Positions 1-7,754 of a stretch of 13,329 bases of DNA are shown here, piece after piece. The DNA is taken from assembly GCA_002339725.1 (NCBI GenBank), contig DDKN01000032.1, positions 1-13,329 on the forward strand, written 5' to 3'. How positions within the stretch are numbered: the first letter of the stretch is position 1; each line of letters opens with the position of its first letter. The translations under genes and the position numbers were made by a program. Source of the DNA: Thiobacillus sp. UBA2597 (GTDB lineage: Bacteria; Pseudomonadota; Gammaproteobacteria; Burkholderiales; Thiobacillaceae). The notes under the pieces are model-generated. The model made no database searches. It saw nothing but the letters and a program-made list of their open reading frames with translations, and was not told where the DNA came from.

Positions 1-1
1 T

Positions 2-1357
2 CATCTGTTTGGCCGGCGCCAGGTCGAAATGGCTGTGCACGGCGCCGATCACCAGGTCGAGCCGGCTGAGCAGCGCATCCGGCAGATCCAGGCTGCCGTC
101 TTCCAAAATGTCGACCTCGGCCCCTTTGAGCAGCGTGATGCCCTCCAGCTTTTCGTTGAGCCGGTCGATTTCCTCCATCTGTTTCAAAAGGCGCGCCGGG
201 TCGAGCCCGTGCGCGACCTTGAGCCGCTGGGAATGATCGGTGATGGCCAGATACTCCAGGCCGCGCGCCCTGGCGGCCTGGGCCATGGCCTCGATGCTGG
301 CGTGGCCGTCGCTCGCCTTGGTGTGACAATGCAGATCGCCCCTGAGCTCGGCGCGCTCGATCAATTTGGGCAGCGGCGCCCGCGCCGCCCACTCGATCTC
401 GCCATGGTCTTCCCTGAGTTCGGGCGGGATCCAGGGCAGGCCCAGCGCCGCGAACACCGACTCCTCGGTCTCGCCCGCAATCCTCTCATCACCGCGAAAA
501 ACGCCGTACTCGTTGAGCTTGAGTCCACGCTCCTGGGCCCGCTTGCGGATGGCGATGTTGTGGGCCTTGGAGCCGGTGAAGTAATGCAGGGCCGCGCCAA
601 AGCTGACCGGCGCCACCTGGCGCAGATCGACCTGCAGGTCCGACTTGAGCACGACGGAGGCGCGGGTCTCGCCCTGCGACAGCACCTCGCGCACCTCGTC
701 GTAGCCGACGAAGCGCTGCATCACCGGGCTGCCGGGCCGGGCCGCCACCAGGATGTCGATATCGCCCACGGTCTCGCGCCGACGCCGGTAGCTGCCGGCG
801 ATCACCACGCGCTCGACGCCCTGGACCCTGGCCAGCCAGGCCGCCAGGGCCTCGGCATACTGCGCCGCGATGGGCAGCAGGAAGCGGCGCGCCTGCGAGG
901 CCCGGGCCGCGAGCGCCCCCAGGATGTGCTGTTCGGTCTTTGCCCCGAAGCCGGGCAGGTCGCGGATGTGGCCGGATTGTGCCGCCTGCTGCAGTTCCGC
1001 CAGGGTCTGCACCTTGAGTTGCTCGTACAGGGCCTTCACCCGCTTGGGGCCAAGGCCGGGGATCTTGAGCAGCTCGGTCACCGCCGCCGGCATCTCCCGA
1101 TGCAGGCGTTCGAGAAAGCTGCACTGGCCGGTTTGCGCGATTTCGTGGATCTTGCCCGCCAAATCTTCGCCGATGCCGGGCAGCTTGGGCAGGGGCTGGC
1201 CCTGGCTGATCAGGCCGGCCAAATCGCGGCCGTAATCGGCCACCGTGCGCGCGGCGTTGCGGTAGGCGCGCACCCGGAAGGGATTGGCCCCCTGGATTTC
1301 CAGGAGGTCGGCGATCTCTTCGAAGATCGCGGCGATGTCGGCGTTGTGCACGGGCAT
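2..1357 (-). CDS. polX: DNA polymerase X family protein (PolX), C-terminus cut by the window edge
   Basis: Bacterial family X DNA polymerase/3'-5' exonuclease, a gap-filling repair enzyme. Translating the minus strand from ATG at 1357 gives 452 codons without a stop up to the window edge; full-length bacterial PolX is about 570 residues. Visible in order: helix-hairpin-helix motifs around residues 58-70 (KLPGIGEDLAGKI), 98-111 and 134-146; the polymerase signature GSYRRRRETVGDIDI at 188-202 with catalytic Asp199 and Asp201 and a third Asp at 244 (VDLR); then a PHP metal-binding phosphoesterase domain starting at DLHCHTKASDG (341-351), with TDH at 373-375, Glu414 and HSH at 441-443. The PHP metal ligands visible so far are intact, so the exonuclease is probably active. 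A GGAG lies 7 nt before the ATG. It follows uup by 38 bp on the same strand and is probably co-transcribed with it. The long plus-strand frame opposite is a GC-rich shadow. Confidence 0.95.
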   Translation of the reverse strand, partial: MPVHNADIAAIFEEIADLLEIQGANPFRVRAYRNAARTVADYGRDLAGLISQGQPLPKLPGIGEDLAGKIHEIAQTGQCSFLERLHREMPAAVTELLKIPGLGPKRVKALYEQLKVQTLAELQQAAQSGHIRDLPGFGAKTEQHILGALAARASQARRFLLPIAAQYAEALAAWLARVQGVERVVIAGSYRRRRETVGDIDILVAARPGSPVMQRFVGYDEVREVLSQGETRASVVLKSDLQVDLRQVAPVSFGAALHYFTGSKAHNIAIRKRAQERGLKLNEYGVFRGDERIAGETEESVFAALGLPWIPPELREDHGEIEWAARAPLPKLIERAELRGDLHCHTKASDGHASIEAMAQAARARGLEYLAITDHSQRLKVAHGLDPARLLKQMEEIDRLNEKLEGITLLKGAEVDILEDGSLDLPDALLSRLDLVIGAVHSHFDLAPAKQM

Positions 1358-1395
1358 GCTTGGGCTCCAGCCCTTTCAGCATAGGCCGAACCGGA

Positions 1396-3306
<1,911 letters not shown>

Positions 3307-3406
3307 GGTTTTAAAGCATTTTTACCGCGCAGGGCGCGAAGCGGTGCAGCGAGCGAAGCGGTTCGACTCGGGCTGGTGGGTGAGCGGACCTTTGCCTGGG
3401 TTGCGG

Positions 3407-3438
3407 TGATAAAACAACGACGGGGCGAGTGCCCCGTC
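3407..3438 (-). terminator. Intrinsic terminator after the dksA-like gene
   Basis: Perfect 8-bp inverted repeat GACGGGGC / GCCCCGTC (3419-3426 and 3431-3438) with a 4-nt loop. Read on the minus strand it is followed by GTTGTTTTAT, a T-rich tail. It lies 23 bp past the stop of the dksA-like gene and ends the peroxiredoxin/dksA-like unit before uup. Confidence 0.8.
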
Positions 3439-3461
3439 ATGAGCGGGATGAACCCCAGGGA

Positions 3462-3860
3462 TTATAAAGAGCCATGCGCCTGCCCGGCATGGGTCTTGTC
3501 GAATATCTCCTGGCACTTGACGCAACGCGCGGCAGCCGGGTTGGCCAGCAAACGGGCGACCGGGATGGCTGCACCGCATTCGACGCAGATGCCGAAACCA
3601 GGACTGTCCAGGCGCTGTTCGGCCGCCTCCAGGGCGCGGTATTCGCGCACCTCACGGTCCATGCGCGCGGCGGCCAGGTCGGCCAGACTGGAGGCTAGGG
3701 CCTCGTCGCTGCTATCCCCCGGCGCATTGCCGAGAATCGCGCGGTACTGATTGTCGCCGCTCTCGTCCAGGGCCGCGCGGATTTCCGCCAGCAGCGCGGC
3801 CTTGCGCTGTTGCAGGGCCTTGCGGATGGCTGCGCGCTCTGTTTGCGTGAACTTGTTCAT
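3462..3860 (-). CDS. DksA/TraR family C4 zinc-finger protein
   Basis: Protein of 132 residues. An N-terminal helical region (about 5-80) is followed by a four-cysteine zinc finger: CVEC at 92-95 and CVKC at 113-116, the DksA/TraR finger. At residues 49-54 (DSSDEA) it keeps the D-x-x-D-x-A spacing of the acidic tip by which E. coli DksA acts in the RNA polymerase secondary channel, so a transcription-factor role is plausible. It is shorter than classical DksA (about 151), so it may be a second, specialised DksA-like protein. ATG at 3860 starts 23 bp after the peroxiredoxin stop, which suggests one transcript, and a terminator follows. Family membership is clear; its regulon is unknown. Confidence 0.88.
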   Translation of the reverse strand: MNKFTQTERAAIRKALQQRKAALLAEIRAALDESGDNQYRAILGNAPGDSSDEALASSLADLAAARMDREVREYRALEAAEQRLDSPGFGICVECGAAIPVARLLANPAAARCVKCQEIFDKTHAGQAHGSL

Positions 3861-3883
3861 GGTGGCTTCTTTCGAGGATGTCG

Positions 3884-4444
3884 CTATTTTATATTGGCAC
3901 GCCCGCCGGCTTGTTCAAGCGACAACCGACCAAGATCGGCGAGCACATCCCGGGCGTGGCGCTCGGGATCGACGCCGAGATAGGCCTTGGCGATGCGGCC
4001 ATCCGGCGCGATGAGAAAGCTGTTGCGCCTGGCCAGGCGCAGCACGCCGAAATCGCGCAGCGAACCATAGCCCTGCGCCGTGCGCCCGGACAGATCCGAC
4101 AGCAGGGGAAACGGCAGGCGATATTTCGCGGCGAAGGCCTTGAGTGACGCCGGTGCATCCAGGCTCACGCCCAAGACGGCCACCCCGAGCCGGCTGAATT
4201 CGGCCCAGTAGTCGCGCAGGGCGCAGGCTTGACGGGTGCAGCCCGGGGTGTCGGCCCTGGGGTAGAAATACAGCAGCAGCCAGCGCCCGCGATAATCGGC
4301 CAGGCGATGCATGTGGCCGTCCATGTCGGCCAGGCTGAACTCGGGCGCCGGCTCGCCCGCTTGCGGTGGCTTGCCGCGCCCGCTCACCTGCACGGCCCAG
4401 AAGCCGAGCAGGAGAATGATGCCAATGACCAGGATAAGTTTCAT
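3884..4444 (-). CDS. Membrane-anchored PrxQ/Bcp-like peroxiredoxin
   Basis: Thiol peroxidase of the AhpC/TSA superfamily, 186 residues, reducing hydroperoxides through cysteines. Residues 3-20 form a hydrophobic segment (LILVIGIILLLGFWAVQV) that acts as a signal anchor, so the domain probably faces the periplasm. The domain has EPAPEFSLADMDG (31-43) and the active site YPRADTPGCTRQAC (61-74), with peroxidatic Cys69 and a likely resolving Cys74 five residues later, the spacing of alpha-helical PrxQ/Bcp. RNSFLIAPDGRI further on matches the conserved Arg strand. It stops with TAG 23 bp before the dksA-like gene and is divergent from the tRNA. A cytoplasmic Bcp is less likely because of the hydrophobic N-terminus. 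Confidence 0.92.
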   Translation of the reverse strand: MKLILVIGIILLLGFWAVQVSGRGKPPQAGEPAPEFSLADMDGHMHRLADYRGRWLLLYFYPRADTPGCTRQACALRDYWAEFSRLGVAVLGVSLDAPASLKAFAAKYRLPFPLLSDLSGRTAQGYGSLRDFGVLRLARRNSFLIAPDGRIAKAYLGVDPERHARDVLADLGRLSLEQAGGRANIK

Positions 4445-4466
4445 GGGATTCGCCCCGGGCCTGGGT

Positions 4467-4472
4467 TAAAAT
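4467..4472 (+). promoter_or_regulatory. Probable -10 box of the tRNA-Arg promoter
   Basis: TAAAAT (5 of 6 matches to TATAAT) lies 25 bp upstream of the mature tRNA 5' end and is followed by a GC-rich stretch (CGCGGCCG), as in stringently controlled stable-RNA promoters. I see no good -35 box, so this is tentative. The 53-bp gap also has to hold the divergent peroxiredoxin leader. Confidence 0.4.
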
Positions 4473-4497
4473 CGCGGCCGACGCGCTGCGCGTTCCT

Positions 4498-4573
4498 GCC
4501 CTCGTAGCTCAGTGGATAGAGCATCCCCCTCCTAAGGGGAGGGTCGCACGTTCGATTCGTGCCGGGGGCGCCA
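4498..4573 (+). tRNA. tRNA-Arg (anticodon CCU)
   Basis: A full 76-nt cloverleaf can be folded by eye. Acceptor GCCCTCG pairs with CGGGGGC (one G-T), followed by discriminator G and an encoded CCA (4571-4573). The D-arm is GCTC...GAGC. The anticodon stem TCCCC/GGGGA encloses loop CTCCTAA with anticodon CCT. The T-arm is GCACG TTCGATT CGTGC. It decodes AGG. tRNA 3' ends are common attB sites for tyrosine integrases, and foreign-looking DNA begins directly after this one. Confidence 0.96.
4551..4573 (+). other. Putative attL core (3' end of tRNA-Arg)
   Basis: The T-arm and acceptor 3' half of the tRNA mark the switch from chromosomal genes to plasmid-type genes, the usual place for a tyrosine-integrase crossover. 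No second copy of this segment is present in the window, so the partner site, if any, lies beyond the right edge. The exact core is an inference. Confidence 0.45.
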
Positions 4574-4605
4574 CCAAATACCTGAAAATAAACAAAAAAT
4601 CCTTA

Positions 4606-4645
4606 CTTTCGCTTTCTTTCGTTTGCTTTCGTTTTCTTCTGTTTG
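4606..4645 (+). repeat. Four 10-bp direct repeats (CTTTCGTTTG family)
   Basis: CTTTCGCTTT (4606), CTTTCGTTTG (4616), CTTTCGTTTT (4626) and a weaker CTTCTGTTTG (4636) follow each other with exactly one helical turn spacing. They lie 33-72 bp inside the element from the tRNA end. A related word appears inverted at 4714-4722 (AAGCGAAAG). Position and spacing resemble arm-type integrase sites or a regulator array; the function is unproven. Confidence 0.7.
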
Positions 4646-4738
4646 TCACCCCTCCGGGTGACAACAGGGTGACAAGGTGACGCCATGGGCTTCCGTTGTG
4701 CGGTGACGGAAGTAAGCGAAAGAATTTTTTTGTCACCC
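4643..4738. repeat. Six GGTGAC/GTCACC sites at the element's left end
   Basis: TTGTCACCC (4643-4651) and GGGTGACAA (4656-4664) form a perfect 9-bp inverted repeat with a 4-nt centre. GGGTGACAA recurs at 4667-4675, GGTGAC at 4676-4681 and 4702-4707, and TTGTCACCC at 4730-4738, only 6 bp before a -35 box. This looks like an operator cluster or initiator/recombinase sites controlling the rep operon promoter. Confidence 0.75.
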
Positions 4739-4744
4739 TCGCGC

Positions 4745-4772
4745 TTGACATTTTTTATCGATTTGCTATTTT
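4745..4772 (+). promoter_or_regulatory. Sigma70-type promoter of the replication operon
   Basis: A perfect -35 TTGACA (4745-4750) with 16 bp to TATTTT (4767-4772, 4 of 6 matches) in an AT-rich stretch. It faces the first gene at 4904, giving a leader of roughly 120 nt. A TTGTCACCC operator-like word abuts it upstream. Confidence 0.65.
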
Positions 4773-4781
4773 AGTTTTGAT

Positions 4782-4903
4782 CCGCGCATTTCGCGCGGCC
4801 ACGAGGCCCGACGCCCGCTCCCCCTGCGGTGATGTCGCGCCACCCCCCGGCACTGAGGACGCCGGGGTTTGCAGGGGGGCGGAAAGCGAGATAGGAGCTT
4901 TCC
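4782..4903 (+). promoter_or_regulatory. Structured 5' leader of the replication operon
   Basis: The leader holds CCGCGC/GCGCGG (4782-4798), CCCCGGC/GCCGGGG (4845-4851 with 4861-4867) and GGAAAGC/GCTTTCC (4881-4887 with 4897-4903). The last hairpin puts the Shine-Dalgarno GGAG (4894-4897) at its loop/stem edge and ends right at the GTG start. The C-run 4843-4848 could instead pair with the G-run 4874-4879, which would exclude the neighbouring stems. A translational switch is possible but inferred. Confidence 0.45.
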
Positions 4904-5206
4904 GTGGAAAATTCAAACTTCCCGCCAGTTCTCACGGTCGAGGACCTTTCCAGGCTGCTTGATAAATCGCGGTCTGCGATTCTCGCCGACCGCTCCCGCG
5001 CGCCGCACCGGCTTCCACCAGCCTGCAAGGTCCCCGGCACGACCCCGCGTTGGCTGCTATCTGATGTGCTCGACTGGCTCGCCGCGCACCGGGAGCCCGC
5101 AGCCTCTGCCCCAGCACCAGCACCAGCACCCCGCCGCCGCGGCCGCGGCCGGCCGACCAAGGTCGAGCAAATCGCTCGTGCGCAGGAGAAAGGGGGTGTG
5201 AAATGA
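4904..5206 (+). CDS. Small HTH protein with AT-hook-like tail
   Basis: Protein of 100 residues and first gene of the replication operon. Residues 8-61 (VLTVEDLSRLLDKSRSAI...RWLLSDVLDWLA) resemble the compact winged HTH of AlpA/excisionase-like proteins (HTH_17 type), in which a helix-turn-helix is followed by a substrate-specific strand and a Trp-rich helix. Residues 66-76 are an Ala/Pro linker encoded by a CCAGCA hexamer repeat, then RRRGRGRP (77-84), an AT-hook-like minor-groove binding motif. The start is GTG with GGAG six bases upstream; the next in-frame ATG would lose the domain. Its stop overlaps the next gene as ATGA. It could be a regulator of the operon, an excisionase or an accessory initiator; the sequence does not decide. 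Confidence 0.75.
   Translation: MENSNFPPVLTVEDLSRLLDKSRSAILADRSRAPHRLPPACKVPGTTPRWLLSDVLDWLAAHREPAASAPAPAPAPRRRGRGRPTKVEQIARAQEKGGVK
5109..5128. repeat. CCAGCA hexamer tandem repeat
   Basis: Three tandem CCAGCA units encode the Pro-Ala linker of the HTH protein. They are prone to slippage but keep the frame. Confidence 0.6.
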
Positions 5207-5643
5207 ATACCCCTTCCCCTTCGGAGCTTGTAGCACAGTGGCGCCCGCGCCTGCGGCGCATTGCGTACCTGACAAACAATGAACTTGCAGACGTTGAGCA
5301 GGAAGCCTGGCTGCTGGCGGCCACCATGCGCCAGGGCGACAACTTCGTCCGGCGCTGGCTCGTCGCAGTTGAACGCCATGCGCGCCGCATGGCGCCGGGC
5401 TTCAGCGGCAGCGAGGATTTTGACATGGCCGGCGGCGATGACCCGGCGCTGGTGCTGGAAGGCGCAGAGGCCGTCGCCGAGCGCCTGGGCGGGCGGCGGC
5501 TGGACGATGTGGCCGCCACCCCGCACACGTCGCGGGAGATCGCGGCGACGCTCGGCGTCTGCCGGCGCCAGGCCCGACGCATTCGGCGGCGGTTGGAGGC
5601 GGTCGCAGAGGTGCAGGGTGACTTGTGGGGGGTGACGGCATGA
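5203..5643 (+). CDS. Small sigma-like/HTH DNA-binding protein of unknown role
   Basis: Protein of 146 residues. Residues 7-40 (SELVAQWRPRLRRIAYLTNN-ELADVEQEAWLLA) resemble sigma70 region 2.1-2.2, including the D-x-x-Q-E-x-W-L core that binds RNA polymerase in ECF factors. Residues 108-135 (HTSREIAATLGVCRRQARRIRRRLEAVA) look like a region 4-type HTH. The middle is short and acidic and no clear region 2.4 is visible. It could be a degenerate ECF sigma factor or a DNA-binding protein built on the same fold, perhaps standing in for a RepC-type initiator. ATG at 5203 overlaps the upstream stop (ATGA), with AGGGGG six bases before it; its own stop overlaps the repA start in the same way, so all three are probably translationally coupled. 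Confidence 0.7.
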   Translation: MNTPSPSELVAQWRPRLRRIAYLTNNELADVEQEAWLLAATMRQGDNFVRRWLVAVERHARRMAPGFSGSEDFDMAGGDDPALVLEGAEAVAERLGGRRLDDVAATPHTSREIAATLGVCRRQARRIRRRLEAVAEVQGDLWGVTA

Positions 5644-6734
5644 GCACGGACAAAAAGCCATCGCTTATGCTTGCCGGCGGCACAGAAACTCAGAAAGCTA
5701 TCGCGATCGTAAAGATACCGCGCAGCTTGCGAATGGATGAAATCCTCGCAATTCAGTACCCGGGGACGATCATCAAGGGCCTGCTGCCAGCAGCCGGTCT
5801 TGTGTTCATCTACGGCCCGCCGAAGTCCGGCAAAACATTCTTCACGCTCGACATGTGTATGTCGCTTGCGCGGGGTGAGCCCTGGCACGGCACCCCCACC
5901 CGACAAACCGGCGTGCTATACGTCGCGGGGGAGGGTGTACATGGCCTCGGAATGCGGATGCTCGCATACGTGAGGAAGCACGGGCACAGGCCGCGGACGC
6001 GGTTTCGCGCGGTGCCGCAAGCCGTAACGCTACATGAATCGGTCGGCGGCATCGAAGAAGAAATGCGAGCGATCGAGAGCGAAGAGGGCTGGCGGCCTGG
6101 TGTGCTAGTGCTCGACACACTCGCGCGCACCAAGGGCGACCTCGACGAAAACACCGGAGAGATGGCGCATTACATCGCCGCAGCCGATCACTTCATCAAG
6201 AAGGGGATGCTGGTCATCGTAGTGCATCATCCCGGCAAAGATGCCGAGAAGGGGCTACGGGGCTGGAGCGGTCTGCTGGGCGCCCTGGACTTGCAAATCC
6301 AGGTGGTAAAAGAAGGTGATGCGGTAGTGGCGCGATGGACGCACGCGAAGGACTTGCCGGAGACGTCGCCGTTTTCGTTTCGTCTTGCCGTGACGGACAC
6401 CGGGGAGACTGACGACTGGGGCGAGTCTGTCGCGTCATGCGTCGTCGAGCCGACCGAGATGCCGCAGCAGATCGGGAAAGTCGTCGGCAAGAACCAAAAA
6501 CTGCTTTACTCGCTCGCGTCGGACCTCGCGAAAGCCGAAGGCGAGCGGGGGCGGCTACGCGACGGCCGGCCGGTCTTCTCTGTCGATGCGCTGGCCGAAG
6601 CCTGGGCGGCGGCAAAGTCGGCAACTGGCAACCCGAAACAGGGCAGCCGCAGTTACTTCAACCAGCCGCTGCGGGCGCTTGTCGAGGCGGGGATGCTCGT
6701 CGAGGCCGGCGGCGGGATGCTGATGTTCCCCTGA
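5640..6734 (+). CDS. repA: RepA-like hexameric replicative helicase/AAA ATPase
   Basis: Protein of 364 residues with a RecA/DnaB-type ATPase fold like plasmid RepA of the IncQ family (AAA_25 type). Walker A is GPPKSGKT (59-66), an acidic site lies at VAGEGV (95-100), Walker B is VLVLD (155-159), the sensor strand ends in VVHHPGK (194-200), and RGWSGLLGALD (207-217) matches the conserved polar loop of these helicases. The C-terminal 90 residues look like a winged-helix domain (VFSVDALAEAW...NQPLRALVEAGMLVE). In RSF1010, RepA is the 5'-3' helicase that works with the RepB' primase and the RepC initiator. I chose ATG at 5640 because it overlaps the upstream stop as ATGA; a GTG at 5625 is an alternative. 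A CTCCAAA array starts one base after the stop. Confidence 0.88.
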   Translation: MSTDKKPSLMLAGGTETQKAIAIVKIPRSLRMDEILAIQYPGTIIKGLLPAAGLVFIYGPPKSGKTFFTLDMCMSLARGEPWHGTPTRQTGVLYVAGEGVHGLGMRMLAYVRKHGHRPRTRFRAVPQAVTLHESVGGIEEEMRAIESEEGWRPGVLVLDTLARTKGDLDENTGEMAHYIAAADHFIKKGMLVIVVHHPGKDAEKGLRGWSGLLGALDLQIQVVKEGDAVVARWTHAKDLPETSPFSFRLAVTDTGETDDWGESVASCVVEPTEMPQQIGKVVGKNQKLLYSLASDLAKAEGERGRLRDGRPVFSVDALAEAWAAAKSATGNPKQGSRSYFNQPLRALVEAGMLVEAGGGMLMFP

Positions 6735-6735
6735 C

Positions 6736-6839
6736 CTCCAAAACTCCAAAACGGGCAATTTTGGAGATTTTGGAGGCGCCATAAGCTCCAAAAACTCCAA
6801 AAACCCTATAGGGTTTGGAGTTTGGAGATGGTTTTGGAG
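6736..6839. repeat. Iteron-like array of nine CTCCAAA/TTTGGAG words
   Basis: Forward words begin at 6736, 6744, 6786 and 6795; reverse words TTTGGAG end at 6766, 6775, 6820, 6827 and 6839. They form two composite palindromes. The first is two CTCCAAAA, 7 bp, two TTTTGGAG (6736-6775). The second is two CTCCAAAAA, the palindrome CCCTATAGGG (6804-6813), two TTTGGAG (6786-6827). The array fills the gap between repA and the primase gene. It is a candidate replication origin iteron set or operator; a terminator role is less likely because the words are repeated and dyadic. Confidence 0.85.
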
Positions 6840-6891
6840 GTAGCCCACGCCCCCCCTGGGTTGGCGGGGCGGTGCCCCGCCGGGGAGGGAA
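6840..6891. repeat. 52-bp inverted repeat, copy A
   Basis: This segment is the exact reverse complement of 7462-7513. It contains its own hairpin GGCGGGGC/GCCCCGCC with a 3-nt loop. It lies directly after the CTCCAAA array and 14 bp before the primase start. Candidate priming site (ssi-like) or REP-like element. Confidence 0.9.
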
Positions 6892-6905
6892 TAGGAGATG
6901 AAAAC

Positions 6906-7715
6906 ATGAATGCACGGCAACAAACTAACGCTTTCGTTCAATCGCTACTAAACCACTGCGGAGCGCTGGAAGTGATGGCGCTGCGTAACATCGGCACAGA
7001 TGTCGAGCAGCCGACCACGCCGCGAGTGGTGCACGGCCTGGACGACATCGAGCGGCTCAGGGGGTGGCTTTGGCATGAAAACGCCGCCCGCGCAGCGAAC
7101 ATTTTTGTGCGCCCGGCTGATGATGCGCACCCCTGGCTTTTTCTCGACGATGTGAGCAAAGAAAAGGCAAAAAAAATCGCCGGCAGGTGGGCGGCTCTGG
7201 TGGTTGAAACGAGCCCCGGAAACTGTCAGCTTCGCATACTTGCTTCTCGGCCATTGGCCGAGGCAGAGAGGTTTGAAATTCAGAAGGCGCTGGCCGTGAT
7301 GCACGGGGGCGACCTGGGCAGCACGGCCGGCAAGAAGTGGGGTCGCCTGCCAGGCTTCAAAAACATGAAGCCTGGGCGCATGGGGTGTTGGACAAATTTC
7401 GTTGCCGACACCGCCGCCACGGCGCGGCCGTTCCGCCCCGACCTGCCGGATAAAACAGTCCTTCCCTCCCCGGCGGGGCACCGCCCCGCCAACCCAGGGG
7501 GGGCGTGGGCTACAACACCCGGCGACGGTACCGGCGAATTCAAGAAAGAATTCGCCTTCGCTTGCCACCACTTGCGCGACGGTCTGGACGCTGGCGAAAT
7601 TGCCAGACTCATCGCAGACCATGCCCTTCGCCGCGGCAAGCGGCGCACGTGGCCAGAGGCGCTGCGCTACGGCGAGAAAACCGTGGCGGCGGCGCTGCGA
7701 TCTCTGCATCCCTGA
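6906..7715 (+). CDS. repB: RepB'-like plasmid DNA primase
   Basis: Protein of 269 residues of the IncQ RepB primase type. The catalytic core shows WLFLDD (78-82), VVETSPGNCQLRI (99-111), GGD (134-136) and RLPGFKNMKPGR (147-158). The Asp-Asp pair at 81/82 and the later Asp136 sit close to the positions of the catalytic aspartates of RSF1010 RepB'. A linker of about 170-210 joins a small helical C-terminal domain (EFKKEFAFACHHLRDGLDAGEIARLI...YGEKTVAAAL), as in RepB'. RepB' primes DNA synthesis from ssi hairpins, independent of host primase. The start is ATG at 6906 with TAGGAG eight bases upstream; a TTG at 6822 would extend into the repeat array and is unlikely. The linker is encoded by copy B of the 52-bp inverted repeat. 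No relaxase domain is fused, unlike full-length IncQ MobA-RepB. Confidence 0.85.
   Translation: MNARQQTNAFVQSLLNHCGALEVMALRNIGTDVEQPTTPRVVHGLDDIERLRGWLWHENAARAANIFVRPADDAHPWLFLDDVSKEKAKKIAGRWAALVVETSPGNCQLRILASRPLAEAERFEIQKALAVMHGGDLGSTAGKKWGRLPGFKNMKPGRMGCWTNFVADTAATARPFRPDLPDKTVLPSPAGHRPANPGGAWATTPGDGTGEFKKEFAFACHHLRDGLDAGEIARLIADHALRRGKRRTWPEALRYGEKTVAAALRSLHP
7462..7513. repeat. 52-bp inverted repeat, copy B, inside the primase gene
   Basis: Perfect reverse complement of 6840-6891, lying in the coding sequence of the primase linker (residues 186-203). It carries the same 8-bp GC hairpin on the opposite strand. No sequence divergence over 52 bp, although one copy is coding and the other is not, implies recent origin or selection on the DNA itself. 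Confidence 0.9.
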
Positions 7716-7726
7716 TGCCGTGGACA

Positions 7727-7752
7727 CCTTGACGCCGCAAGCGGCGTCAAGG
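7727..7752. repeat. 11-bp stem hairpin after the primase gene
   Basis: CCTTGACGCCG (7727-7737) and CGGCGTCAAGG (7742-7752) form a perfect stem with loop CAAG, 11 bp past the primase stop. It has no T-tract on either strand, so it is not a standard intrinsic terminator, though it could still end or protect the rep transcript. Confidence 0.75.
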
Positions 7753-7754
7753 CC

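Noticed and set aside
29..1384. Long plus-strand open frame of 451 codons opposite polX
   Set aside because: Minus-strand translation gives an intact PolX with all motifs; the plus-strand frame is a GC-rich shadow with no recognisable domain.
3340..3365. GCGAAGCG/GCGAGCGAAGCG words similar to those at 7891-7935
   Set aside because: Short low-complexity GC words common in such genomes; no consistent structure or spacing.
4643..4664. Dyad as an intrinsic terminator of the tRNA
   Set aside because: It has no T-tract on either side and belongs to a family of repeated GGTGAC words, so a binding site is more likely.
4606..4738. CRISPR array
   Set aside because: Repeats are 6-10 bp and nearly contiguous, with no spacers of uniform length; they are binding-site-like.
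4509..4751. Minus-strand frame of 80 codons overlapping the tRNA
   Set aside because: It reads through the tRNA and the repeat region; no family resemblance.
4771..5906. Long minus-strand frames across the start of the replication operon
   Set aside because: They lie opposite three overlapping genes with good ribosome sites and recognisable HTH and ATPase domains.
6898..6909. Three-codon leader peptide (Met-Lys-Thr) overlapping the primase start
   Set aside because: The Shine-Dalgarno directly abuts its ATG, leaving no room for initiation; the same site is well spaced for the primase ATG at 6906.
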